7,183 bases of DNA from Fusobacterium sp. (GTDB lineage Bacteria > Fusobacteriota > Fusobacteriia > Fusobacteriales > Fusobacteriaceae). Of this stretch, positions 1 through 6,213 are shown in pieces. The position numbers were made by a program, and so were the translations under genes. Within the stretch, counting starts at the first letter, position 1. Every line of letters starts with the position of its first letter. The stretch is taken from positions 1 through 7,183 of the forward strand of contig DXSD01000094.1 in NCBI GenBank assembly GCA_019410665.1, read 5' to 3'. The notes under the pieces are model-generated. The model did not search any database and was not told the DNA's origin. It was given only the letters and a program-made list of their open reading frames with translations.

Positions 1-95
1 GAATCGTATTAGATAGAAAAGTTTTAGCTGATATCGCTTTAAACAATGCAGCTGAATTCACTAAATTAGCAGAAACTGCAAAAGCAGCTCTATAA
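1..95 (+). CDS. rplT: 50S ribosomal protein L20, C-terminal fragment (5' end outside window)
   Basis: The first complete codon is at base 3 and the frame runs to a TAA at 93-95. It encodes about 30 residues that include DRKVLADIAL, AEFTKLAETA and a final KAAL. This matches the conserved C-terminus of bacterial L20, where E. coli has DRKVLADIAV and ends in VEKAKAALA. L20 binds 23S rRNA and is needed for assembly of the large subunit. In most bacteria rplT is the last gene of infC-rpmI-rplT, so those genes are expected just left of the window (inference). A strong hairpin terminator follows 20 nt after the stop. The call rests on a short fragment, but the match is characteristic. Confidence 0.9.
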   Translation, partial: IVLDRKVLADIALNNAAEFTKLAETAKAAL

Positions 96-115
96 TTTTA
101 GTTAGAATAAAAGTA

Positions 116-144
116 AGAGAGTTTCGAATGAAACTCTCTTTTTT
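116..144 (+). terminator. Intrinsic terminator of rplT, possibly shared with convergent glyA
   Basis: A perfect 10-bp inverted repeat, AGAGAGTTTC (116-125) and GAAACTCTCT (130-139), flanks a GAAT loop. A run of six T's (139-144) follows on the + strand, the classic rho-independent form. On the minus strand the same stem follows the glyA stop (147-149) but is trailed only by TACTTTTATT, a weaker U-tract. It is therefore a strong terminator rightward and perhaps a weaker one leftward. Confidence 0.92.
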
Positions 145-146
145 CA

Positions 147-1385
147 TTATTGATATAGTGGAAATCTTAAACAAAGAGTTTTAACTTCATCTTTTATTTT
201 TAAAAGTTCAGCTTCATTGTTAATATTTTCCATAACTCTAAGAATGAAATTTCCAATCTCTTCCATCTCTTTTTCTTTCATACCTCTAGTAGTCATAGCA
301 GGAGTTCCTACTCTTATTCCACTTGTTACCATAGGTTTTTCAGTATCATAAGGGATACCATTTTTATTAACAGTGATTCCAGCAAGGTCTAAAGCTTTTT
401 CAACTTGTGCTCCTGTAAGTCCTTTAGATTTTACATCTATAAGCATCATATGGTTATCAGTTCCACCACTTACTATTCTAAGTCCACCGTTTTCTAATGT
501 TTTTGCTAAAGTTTGAGCATTTTTTACAATCTGTTTTTGATACTCTATAAATTCTGGAGAAAGAGCCTCTTTAAAGGCAACTGCTTTAGCGGCTATTATA
601 TGCATAAGTGGACCACCTTGTATACCTGGGAAAATACACTTATCAATTTTTTTGGCTATCTCTTCATCGTTAGTCATAATAATTCCACCACGAGGACCTC
701 TTAGAGTTTTATGAGTAGTAGTAGTTACAACATGAGCATAATGAACAGGTGATGGATGAACTCCAGCTGCTATAAGCCCTGCTATATGAGCCATATCTAC
801 CATTAGATAAGCTCCAACTTTATCAGCTATCTCTCTAAATCTTTTAAAATCTATCACTCTTGAATATGCACTAGCACCAGCAATTATCATCTTTGGTTTA
901 GTTTCAAGAGCTATTCTTTCTACCTCATCATAATCAATTCTCTCATCATTTTGAGAAACACTATATGAAACGATATTATAATCCTTTCCAGAGAAATTTA
1001 CATTTTTTCCATGAGTTAAGTGACCACCATGGTCTAACTTCATTCCTAGTACAGTATCTCCAATGTTTAAAAGAGCTTTATAAACCCCCATATTAGCCTG
1101 TGAACCAGAGTGTGGTTGAACATTTACAAAACTTACATTGAAAAGTTTTTTAGCTCTTTCAATAGCAAGTTTTTCAGCTATATCAACAATATGGCAACCA
1201 CCATAATATCTCTTATCTGGATATCCTTCAGCATATTTATTTGTCATTATACTTCCAGCTGCCTCAAGTACAGCTTCAGAAACAAAATTTTCAGATGCAA
1301 TTAATTCAATTCCCTCATTTTGTCTTCTTTTTTCAGCTTCAATAGCATCAAAAATCTCTCTATCAACTTCACAAAGTTTCTTCAT
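147..1385 (-). CDS. glyA: Serine hydroxymethyltransferase
   Basis: This is a cytoplasmic PLP enzyme that interconverts serine plus tetrahydrofolate with glycine plus 5,10-methylene-THF, the main entry of one-carbon units for purine, thymidylate and methionine synthesis. The 412 residues are close to the 417 of E. coli GlyA. Visible signatures are ELIASENF (27-34), the YAEGYPDKRYYGG substrate/PLP loop (51-63), SGSQAN (93-98), VDMAHIAGL (196-204) with D197 and H200, and the PLP lysine K226 in TTTTHKTLRGPRGG. The C-terminal domain has SGIRVGTPAMTTRGM (355-369). The ATG at 1385 is preceded by AGGAGGT (1391-1397) with a 5-nt spacer, which supports this start. The ArsC-like stop lies 14 bp upstream, so the two genes are almost certainly co-transcribed. 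No key residue is missing. Confidence 0.98.
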   Translation of the reverse strand: MKKLCEVDREIFDAIEAEKRRQNEGIELIASENFVSEAVLEAAGSIMTNKYAEGYPDKRYYGGCHIVDIAEKLAIERAKKLFNVSFVNVQPHSGSQANMGVYKALLNIGDTVLGMKLDHGGHLTHGKNVNFSGKDYNIVSYSVSQNDERIDYDEVERIALETKPKMIIAGASAYSRVIDFKRFREIADKVGAYLMVDMAHIAGLIAAGVHPSPVHYAHVVTTTTHKTLRGPRGGIIMTNDEEIAKKIDKCIFPGIQGGPLMHIIAAKAVAFKEALSPEFIEYQKQIVKNAQTLAKTLENGGLRIVSGGTDNHMMLIDVKSKGLTGAQVEKALDLAGITVNKNGIPYDTEKPMVTSGIRVGTPAMTTRGMKEKEMEEIGNFILRVMENINNEAELLKIKDEVKTLCLRFPLYQ

Positions 1386-1399
1386 AAGATACCTCCTAA

Positions 1400-1756
1400 T
1401 TATTTAAAAAACTCTTCCCATTTATCTTTTTTAAAACCAATTAAGACACCTTTTTCTGTAATAACAAGAGGTCTCTTAACAAGCATACCATTAGAAGATA
1501 AAATTTCTATCATCTCATCTTCAGTAGCTGTGGTAAGTTTTTCTTTTAGGTTCATCTCTCTGTATAAAATACCACTTGTATTAAAGAATTTTTTTGCTGG
1601 TAATCCACTTAAAGCAATAAATTTTTTTAACTCTTCCTTTGTAGGATTATTTTCGACAATGTGTCTGCTCTCAAATTCTATATTATTTTCTTCTAACCAT
1701 TTTCTTGCATTGATGCAAGTACTACATTTAGGATAATTAATAAATAAAACTGACAT
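1400..1756 (-). CDS. ArsC/Spx/YffB-family thioredoxin-fold protein (arsenate-reductase-like)
   Basis: This 118-residue cytoplasmic protein has the usual family length. After the first strand comes a CxxC redox motif, PKCSTC (C11, C14), then the KWLEENNIEF helix-strand segment. The family's C-terminal signature is VKRPLVI (R95-P96), followed by VLIGFKKDKWEEF. The fold covers glutaredoxin-dependent arsenate reductases, YffB-type proteins of unknown role, and the RNA-polymerase-binding regulators Spx/MgsR. CxxC and RP occur in several of these groups, so sequence reading alone cannot choose between a reductase and a regulator. No ars genes are adjacent, which argues against a dedicated arsenic role. 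The frame is open further upstream, but AGGAGG at 1765-1770 lies 8 nt before the ATG at 1756 and so sets the start there. The upstream alternative would be encoded by the ribosome binding site itself. It is the first gene of an operon with glyA. Confidence 0.88.
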   Translation of the reverse strand: MSVLFINYPKCSTCINARKWLEENNIEFESRHIVENNPTKEELKKFIALSGLPAKKFFNTSGILYREMNLKEKLTTATEDEMIEILSSNGMLVKRPLVITEKGVLIGFKKDKWEEFFK

Positions 1757-1764
1757 GAAAACTT

Positions 1765-1770
1765 CCTCCT
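1765..1770 (-). promoter_or_regulatory. Ribosome binding site fixing the start of the ArsC-like gene
   Basis: AGGAGG on the minus strand lies 8 nt before the ATG at 1754-1756. It falls inside the longer open frame beginning at 1780 and so rules out that upstream ATG as the likely start. Confidence 0.85.
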
Positions 1771-1785
1771 TAAACTTCATATTTA

Positions 1786-1820
1786 ATTATATTATACTAA
1801 ATTTGTCGAAATAAATGCAA
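1786..1820 (-). promoter_or_regulatory. Predicted sigma70 promoter of the ArsC-like/glyA operon
   Basis: On the minus strand two overlapping perfect -10 boxes form TATAATATAAT (1786-1796). The upstream one (1791-1796) is 18 nt from TTGCAT (1815-1820), a weak -35 with three of six consensus bases. The resulting 5' leader would be about 20-25 nt and contains the AGGAGG. The -10 is convincing; the -35 is not strong, and in AT-rich DNA the exact start site remains inferred. Confidence 0.6.
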
Positions 1821-1851
1821 GTATAAAATAATACTATGAATTTAAGAAAAA

Positions 1852-1866
1852 AAGTTTCAGAATATT
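1852..1866. promoter_or_regulatory. CodY-box-like operator candidate between divergent genes
   Basis: AAGTTTCAGAATATT matches the published CodY consensus AATTTTCWGAAAATT at 13 of 15 positions; mismatches are at positions 3 and 12. It overlaps a dyad, TTTCA-6 nt-TGAAA (1855-1870). It lies about 50 nt upstream of the brnQ -35 and about 30 nt upstream of the -35 of the divergent ArsC-like/glyA operon. Branched-chain amino acid permeases are classic CodY targets in Firmicutes. Whether this organism has CodY cannot be seen here, and AT-rich DNA yields such matches by chance, so the call is tentative. Confidence 0.35.
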
Positions 1867-1914
1867 GAAAAATAAGTATAAAAAATAAAAAAATATATAG
1901 TAAAAGAATAAGGT

Positions 1915-1943
1915 TTGACGTAATTTAGAAAAAATGTTATAAT
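1915..1943 (+). promoter_or_regulatory. Strong extended -10 promoter of brnQ
   Basis: The -35 TTGACG (1915-1920, one mismatch to TTGACA) is separated by exactly 17 nt from a perfect TATAAT (1938-1943). The latter is preceded by TG one base upstream (TGTTATAAT), an extended -10 element. A-rich DNA upstream (1878-1898) could act as an UP element. The expected transcription start is near 1950, giving a leader of about 65-75 nt before brnQ. This is the best promoter in the window. Confidence 0.85.
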
Positions 1944-1950
1944 TTCTAAG

Positions 1951-2011
1951 TCGTTTATGTCTAAAAAAATAGTATAAAGTATATGGGGAGAGGTTTTTAA
2001 TCAATAAACGA
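1951..2011 (+). promoter_or_regulatory. Possible structured 5' leader of brnQ
   Basis: TCGTTTAT (1951-1958), at the predicted 5' end of the mRNA, is the exact reverse complement of ATAAACGA (2004-2011), which abuts the AAGGAG ribosome binding site. A second nested pairing, TAAAAA (1962-1967) with TTTTTA (1994-1999), is possible. The loop contains a purine-rich GGGGAGAGG (1985-1993) with no well-placed start codon after it. I recognise no known riboswitch or T-box class. In AT-rich DNA an 8-bp match could arise by chance, so a regulatory role is inference. Confidence 0.3.
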
Positions 2012-2016
2012 AGGAG
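2011..2016 (+). promoter_or_regulatory. brnQ ribosome binding site, unusually close to the GTG start
   Basis: AAGGAG is the only good Shine-Dalgarno sequence near the 5' end of brnQ, yet its last G is the first base of the GTG codon at 2016-2018. With normal spacing (8 nt) it points to the in-frame ATT at 2025-2027. The site and the conventional start codon therefore do not fit together. Confidence 0.6.
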
Positions 2017-3314
2017 TGAGAACAATTTATAAGACAAGAGATATTATTTTAACAGGATTTGCACTATTTGCTATGTTATTTGGAGCTGGAAATTTAATAT
2101 TTCCACCAACAGTTGGATATATAGTAGGAGAGAATTGGAAATTAGCAGCTTTTGGATTTTGTATTACAGGAATAGGTTTTCCATTGATGGGAATAATTGC
2201 TTCTGGTTTTGCTGGAAGTGAATTGGATCATTTTTCAGATAGAGTTTCACCATTGTTTAGTAGAATTTTTAATACTGCTTTAATTTTGGCTATTGGACCA
2301 TTTTTAGCTATTCCTAGAACAGGGGCAACAGCATTTGAAGTTATGATGACTCCATATATTGGAACTTCTAACTCTGGAGCTAAATATATATTTTTAATAA
2401 TCTATTTTGCTATAGTATTATTATTTTCATTGAGAGAGAGTGCTGTAATAGATAGAATTGGAAAAATTTTAACTCCAATACTATTAGTAGTATTGACTAT
2501 CATAATTTTTAAAGGGATTTCAGATCCAATTGGAGAAGTTGTAGTAACTAATACTACAAATAACTTTAGATATGGTTTTTATAATGGATATCAAACAATG
2601 GATACCCTGGCAGCAATAATTTTCGCTAGTATAATCTTAAAAACAATAACAGGAAAAAATAGGGATTTAGATAGAAAATCGCAATTATCATTCTTATTAA
2701 AAGCAAGTGCAATAGCTGTCTTTGGACTAGCAATAGTATATGGTGGACTTCTTTATATAGGAGCTACTTCTACTTCGGTGCTTGAAAATAAAGGAACTAC
2801 ACAGTTATTAAATGCAATTGTAGCACAACTTTTAGGTAAAAGTGGAAATATGCTTTTAGGAATTTGTGTAGCTGGAGCTTGTTTAACAACTGCTATTGGT
2901 CTTACTGCAACTGTAGGAGATTATTTTAGTACTATATTTAAAGTAAAGTATGAAAAAATAGTTATTATAAATGTTGTAGTAAGTTTAATTTTTGCAAGTT
3001 TTGGTGTGGATCTAATAGTACAAGTTGCAGCACCGATATTAACATTTATCTATCCAATAGCTATTGTATTAATTGTATTAAATTTCTTTAAAAGATATTT
3101 AGATGATAGAGGAATATTCATAGGATGTGTAGTTGGAGCAGGAGTTATAGGCGCTATAGAAACATTACAAATGTTAGGAAGTTGTCCTTTAAATATCTAT
3201 AATTTTTACTTAAGTTTACCTTTCCAAGATTATGGACTAGCGTGGATAGTTCCGAGCATTGTTTGTGGAGCTATATTTAGAGTTATTGAGAAAATTAAAA
3301 AGAAGCTATTATAA
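2016..3314 (+). CDS. brnQ: Branched-chain amino acid:cation symporter, BrnQ/LIVCS family
   Basis: This inner-membrane carrier of the LIVCS family (TC 2.A.26) imports leucine, isoleucine and valine with Na+ or H+. The 432 residues fit the family (about 430-450) and form roughly 12 hydrophobic segments. Family motifs are FAMLFGAGNLIFPPTVG (18-34) in the first helix, GPFLAIPRTGATAFE (94-108), and GYQTMDTLAA (191-200). A short lysine-rich tail (EKIKKKLL) ends the protein. The start is uncertain. GTG at 2016 is the only conventional start before the first helix, but AAGGAG directly abuts it; ATT at 2025 has ideal spacing and would give MYKTRDIILTGF. An ATG at codon 20 would delete part of helix 1 and is unlikely. 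A strong promoter lies upstream. The stop (3312-3314) sits inside a hairpin shared with the convergent AbgT gene, which has no T-run on this strand. Confidence 0.95.
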   Translation: MRTIYKTRDIILTGFALFAMLFGAGNLIFPPTVGYIVGENWKLAAFGFCITGIGFPLMGIIASGFAGSELDHFSDRVSPLFSRIFNTALILAIGPFLAIPRTGATAFEVMMTPYIGTSNSGAKYIFLIIYFAIVLLFSLRESAVIDRIGKILTPILLVVLTIIIFKGISDPIGEVVVTNTTNNFRYGFYNGYQTMDTLAAIIFASIILKTITGKNRDLDRKSQLSFLLKASAIAVFGLAIVYGGLLYIGATSTSVLENKGTTQLLNAIVAQLLGKSGNMLLGICVAGACLTTAIGLTATVGDYFSTIFKVKYEKIVIINVVVSLIFASFGVDLIVQVAAPILTFIYPIAIVLIVLNFFKRYLDDRGIFIGCVVGAGVIGAIETLQMLGSCPLNIYNFYLSLPFQDYGLAWIVPSIVCGAIFRVIEKIKKKLL

Positions 3315-3329
3315 AAATATAATAGCTTC
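3297..3329 (-). terminator. Hairpin terminator of the rihC-dcuC-abgT operon, overlapping both convergent stop codons
   Basis: GAAGCTATTATA (3302-3313) and TATAATAGCTTC (3318-3329) form a perfect 12-bp stem around four bases (AAAA on +, UUUU in minus-strand RNA). On the minus strand it is followed by TTTTTAATTTT (from 3301 leftward), a proper intrinsic terminator. On the + strand it is followed by AGGTCCAAG, with no T-run, so it should not work as an intrinsic terminator for brnQ. The palindrome TTATAA (3309-3314) within it carries both stop codons. Confidence 0.85.
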
Positions 3330-4817
3330 AGGTCCAAGTGGAAGATTTAGATTATACCATATAACTAAGAGCAAAGTCCAAAAAATTAAAAAACTGATAG
3401 ATAAAGGAAACATAATTGAAATTAGAGTTCCAAGACCATATTTAGGATTATATTTTTGCATAGTTATAAGTACAAAAGGGATAAAAGGTTCTAATGGAGA
3501 TATTGGGTTTGTAACAGAATCAGCTATCCTAAAGGCAGCTTGAGTAAATTCTGGAGACAAGCCCATTTCCATAAACATTGGAACAAATATTGGAGCTAAT
3601 ATTGTCCATTTAGCAGAGAGACTTCCAATGAAAAAATTAGTAAATGTACAAAATAAAATAAACATTAAAATTACAGGAAGTCCAGAAATATTAATACTCT
3701 TTAAATAAGTAGCTCCAGTAATAGATATCCAAACTCCTAAATTTGTATAAGAAAAGAAACTAACAAATTGGGCTGCAAAAAAACATAGTAATACAAAGCT
3801 AGATAGGCCACTTAAAGCTTTAGATAAGAGTTTTACCAAATCGTTTCCACAGCTAATTTGTTTCGTAACTATTCCATATGTAAGAGCTGGAATGAAAAAT
3901 AAAAGAGTAAGAATAGGTATCATTGAATCTAAAAAAGGAGATGGAACTAATGATCCGTTATTTCCTCTTAATATTCCATTGCTAGGGATAATAGTAATAA
4001 GTATTAAAATTATATAAATTAAAGTGCTAATACCAGATATTTTTAGTGCTTTTTTTTCTTTAAAAGTTATGTACATGATATTATCATCAGCATGGTAATC
4101 TTCAAACTTACCAAGTTTAGGTTCAATTATCTTTTCAATAACAAAGGTACCAACTAAAGTTAAAAGAAAAGTTGAAGCTATCATAAAGTACCAGTTAGCT
4201 GAGGGGTTAACAGAGTAATTAGGATCTATAATTTTAGCACTTAAATCTGTAATTCCAGCATTAATAACATCTGTTGGAGTAATTAGTAAATTGGCACTGA
4301 GCCCCCCAGAAACTCCAATAAAGCCAGCAGCTAATCCAGCAATAGGATGTTTTCCTAAGGACTTAAATATTATAGCTGCAAGAGGTGGAATTATAATAAA
4401 AACTGCACTACCTGCTACATTTCCCATAATTCCAGAAAATACAACAATGGAAGTGACAAGTTTTACAGGAGCCTTAACTATGCAGAGCTTTAAAAGTGTT
4501 TTTAAAAAGTTTGTTTCTTCTGCTAAACCTATTCCTAACATAGTAACTAACACCATTCCTAATGGAGGAAAGCCAATAAAGTTTTTAACTGAATTTTTTA
4601 ATATCCAAATGATTCCATCTCTATTTAGAAGATTTTTAATTGTTAAAATATCTCCAGAATTATTTGTAGATATAACCTTCCCAGAAAAAATAGCTGAAAT
4701 AACCATAACTACAAAACTTAAGATGATAAATATATAAATAGGATGAGGTAGAGAGTTACCAATACTCTCTACCTTTGAAAAAAATATATTAGTTGATTTT
4801 TTAGCTTTTATTTCCAT
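3309..4817 (-). CDS. AbgT-family transporter (p-aminobenzoyl-glutamate transporter family)
   Basis: This 502-residue inner-membrane protein belongs to the AbgT family (TC 2.A.68); E. coli AbgT has about 508 residues. E. coli AbgT imports p-aminobenzoyl-glutamate, a folate breakdown product, whereas relatives YdaH and MtrF were reported to export sulfonamides/p-aminobenzoate. Visible hallmarks are the N-terminal GNSLPHPIYIF (20-30), GMVLVTMLGIGLAEETNF (87-104), SGGLSANLLITPTD (170-183), SAKWTILAPIFVPM (401-414) and RIADSVTNPISPLEPFIP (430-447). D183, N394, W404, P422, R430 and D433 appear to correspond to substrate-path residues described in YdaH (recalled, not aligned). The ATG at 4817 is preceded by GGAGGT (4821-4826) with a short spacer. 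It is the third gene of the operon, 12 bp after the DcuC-type gene. No AbgA/AbgB hydrolase is nearby, so the true substrate is open. Confidence 0.93.
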   Translation of the reverse strand: MEIKAKKSTNIFFSKVESIGNSLPHPIYIFIILSFVVMVISAIFSGKVISTNNSGDILTIKNLLNRDGIIWILKNSVKNFIGFPPLGMVLVTMLGIGLAEETNFLKTLLKLCIVKAPVKLVTSIVVFSGIMGNVAGSAVFIIIPPLAAIIFKSLGKHPIAGLAAGFIGVSGGLSANLLITPTDVINAGITDLSAKIIDPNYSVNPSANWYFMIASTFLLTLVGTFVIEKIIEPKLGKFEDYHADDNIMYITFKEKKALKISGISTLIYIILILITIIPSNGILRGNNGSLVPSPFLDSMIPILTLLFFIPALTYGIVTKQISCGNDLVKLLSKALSGLSSFVLLCFFAAQFVSFFSYTNLGVWISITGATYLKSINISGLPVILMFILFCTFTNFFIGSLSAKWTILAPIFVPMFMEMGLSPEFTQAAFRIADSVTNPISPLEPFIPFVLITMQKYNPKYGLGTLISIMFPLSISFLIFWTLLLVIWYNLNLPLGPEAIIFL

Positions 4818-4829
4818 ATTACCTCCAAA

Positions 4830-6203
4830 TTAAAATGGAAGAATAATTACTGCAAAAACCAGAACTAAAACGATAGCAATAAATGACGGAACTGCTGTAC
4901 GTTTTAAAATTCTTACAGGACTTACTCCAACAGTAGATGCTACTATCATAATAACTGCAGCTACTGGTGACATTGTTCTAGATAGGTTTGCTATCATTTG
5001 CATAGGTAATGAAATTAACATTCCATGTATTCCTGCTCCTTCAGCAATTTCAGGAATAAGTGAGATAGTTGCATAGAACATTGGTAATCCTCCACCACTT
5101 AAAATTCCAAATAAGCAAGTAGCGGTAGCAAATATTACCATTGTTATAAGCCCAGCAGAACTAGAGTTTTCAACAGCACTAAGTAGACTATCTATAACAC
5201 CAAGAGCTTGAACTCCATTAGTAAACAGAGATCCTCCAACTACTAACATAACTACTCTACCAAATCCTTCTCCCATTCCTAAAAACATTTGAGAAGCTCC
5301 ATCAGTAACAGCTTTAAAATCTTTTGTTCTAAGAGTTTCAAAAATAATTGCTACTATAAAAGAGATGAAAGTTAAGATAAATACATCCATGCTAACAGAT
5401 TTTATAAACATACCAGCAATTCCTACAATTAAAATTAATATTAATGGTAGAATAGGGAGTAGTGCATAAATTTTTGGAAGAGTTGTACTCTCTTGTTGTT
5501 TTAATTTTGATTCATCTATTTTTATAAATGCAGATTCTCCTTCAACTTTATCACAATATCTTTGCCATGCATAATGGATTCCACCAAGTAATATCAGAAC
5601 AGGAATAGATATTTTAGCATTATAAATAACATATTCCATAAGATTCATATTTAAAGTTTGAGCAGCAATAACATTGTCAGCTCCAAGAGGAGTTGGCATA
5701 ATTGTAGCTGTCATAGCTATAACTCCAGCAGCAGTTAAAGATGATATTCCCATTCCTTGTAACATAGGGTAAAGAATAGCCATTAAAATAATTGCTAAAC
5801 TAGATGCACTAGGAACAACTAGAGACATTAAATTTCCTATAAAGAAAACTAATGGAATAAATAAAGCTTGAGACTTTATTTTTTTCATAGGACCAATTAA
5901 CATATCAACTGCTACTTGATTAGCACCTATTTTATTCATATAACCAGAATATCCAAATAAAATCATTAATATTAATCCAGCACCTTTAAGTTGTCCTTGA
6001 ATAGTATCTTTAAGTTTTAAAAATATATCAAATAGAGCAAAACCAGTTCCTTTTCCTTCTGGATATAAAGGGTGTCCAAGTACTAGTGCAATTATCATAA
6101 GTAAGATTCCACCAGCTAGTAAAATAACTGTTGGATTATAATTTTTTATAATAAAATAACCAATAAACCCTAAAACAACTAAAACAATAATAGCTTCTAA
6201 CAT
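4830..6203 (-). CDS. DcuC-family anaerobic C4-dicarboxylate-type carrier
   Basis: This 457-residue inner-membrane carrier of the DcuC family (TC 2.A.61) compares with E. coli DcuC at 461. DcuC exports succinate or exchanges fumarate/succinate during fermentation. Resemblance runs end to end: GYSGYMNKIGANQVAVDML (84-102), NLMSLVVPSASSLAIILMA (124-142), GADNVIAAQTLNM (174-186), YAWQRYCDK (211-219) before a polar central loop (220-242), then RVVMLVVGGSLFTNGVQALG (316-335), ANLSRTMSPVAAV (405-417) and SPVRILKRTAVP (428-439). Ten or more hydrophobic segments are evident. The ATG at 6203 has a ribosome site, AAAGGAGA (6208-6215), that overlaps the stop codon of the nucleoside hydrolase gene, suggesting translational coupling. 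Substrate is not proven: its place between a nucleoside hydrolase and an AbgT protein is unusual for a pure succinate exporter. Confidence 0.92.
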   Translation of the reverse strand: MLEAIIVLVVLGFIGYFIIKNYNPTVILLAGGILLMIIALVLGHPLYPEGKGTGFALFDIFLKLKDTIQGQLKGAGLILMILFGYSGYMNKIGANQVAVDMLIGPMKKIKSQALFIPLVFFIGNLMSLVVPSASSLAIILMAILYPMLQGMGISSLTAAGVIAMTATIMPTPLGADNVIAAQTLNMNLMEYVIYNAKISIPVLILLGGIHYAWQRYCDKVEGESAFIKIDESKLKQQESTTLPKIYALLPILPLILILIVGIAGMFIKSVSMDVFILTFISFIVAIIFETLRTKDFKAVTDGASQMFLGMGEGFGRVVMLVVGGSLFTNGVQALGVIDSLLSAVENSSSAGLITMVIFATATCLFGILSGGGLPMFYATISLIPEIAEGAGIHGMLISLPMQMIANLSRTMSPVAAVIMIVASTVGVSPVRILKRTAVPSFIAIVLVLVFAVIILPF

Positions 6204-6213
6204 AATCTCTCCT

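Noticed and set aside
1320..1736. 138-codon open frame on the + strand opposite the ArsC-like gene and glyA 5' end
   Set aside because: It lies antisense to two confidently identified genes, has no ribosome site, and its product looks like low-complexity antisense translation of AT-rich DNA.
1957..2000. Tiny frames in the brnQ leader (MSKKIV at 1957-1977; MGRGF at 1983-2000) as leader-peptide attenuators
   Set aside because: Neither has a ribosome site, neither has a run of Leu/Ile/Val codons, and no terminator hairpin follows before brnQ.
1834..2037. 67-codon minus-strand open frame across the divergent intergenic region
   Set aside because: It is rich in Phe/Tyr/Leu from A/T tracts and overlaps the brnQ promoter and start; no ribosome site.
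3259..3543. 94-codon open frame on the + strand overlapping the brnQ 3' end
   Set aside because: It runs from brnQ into the antisense of the AbgT gene and is explained by those two real genes; no ribosome site or known domain.
4291..4737. 148-codon open frame on the + strand inside the AbgT gene
   Set aside because: It is entirely antisense to conserved AbgT motifs, with no recognisable family and no ribosome binding site.
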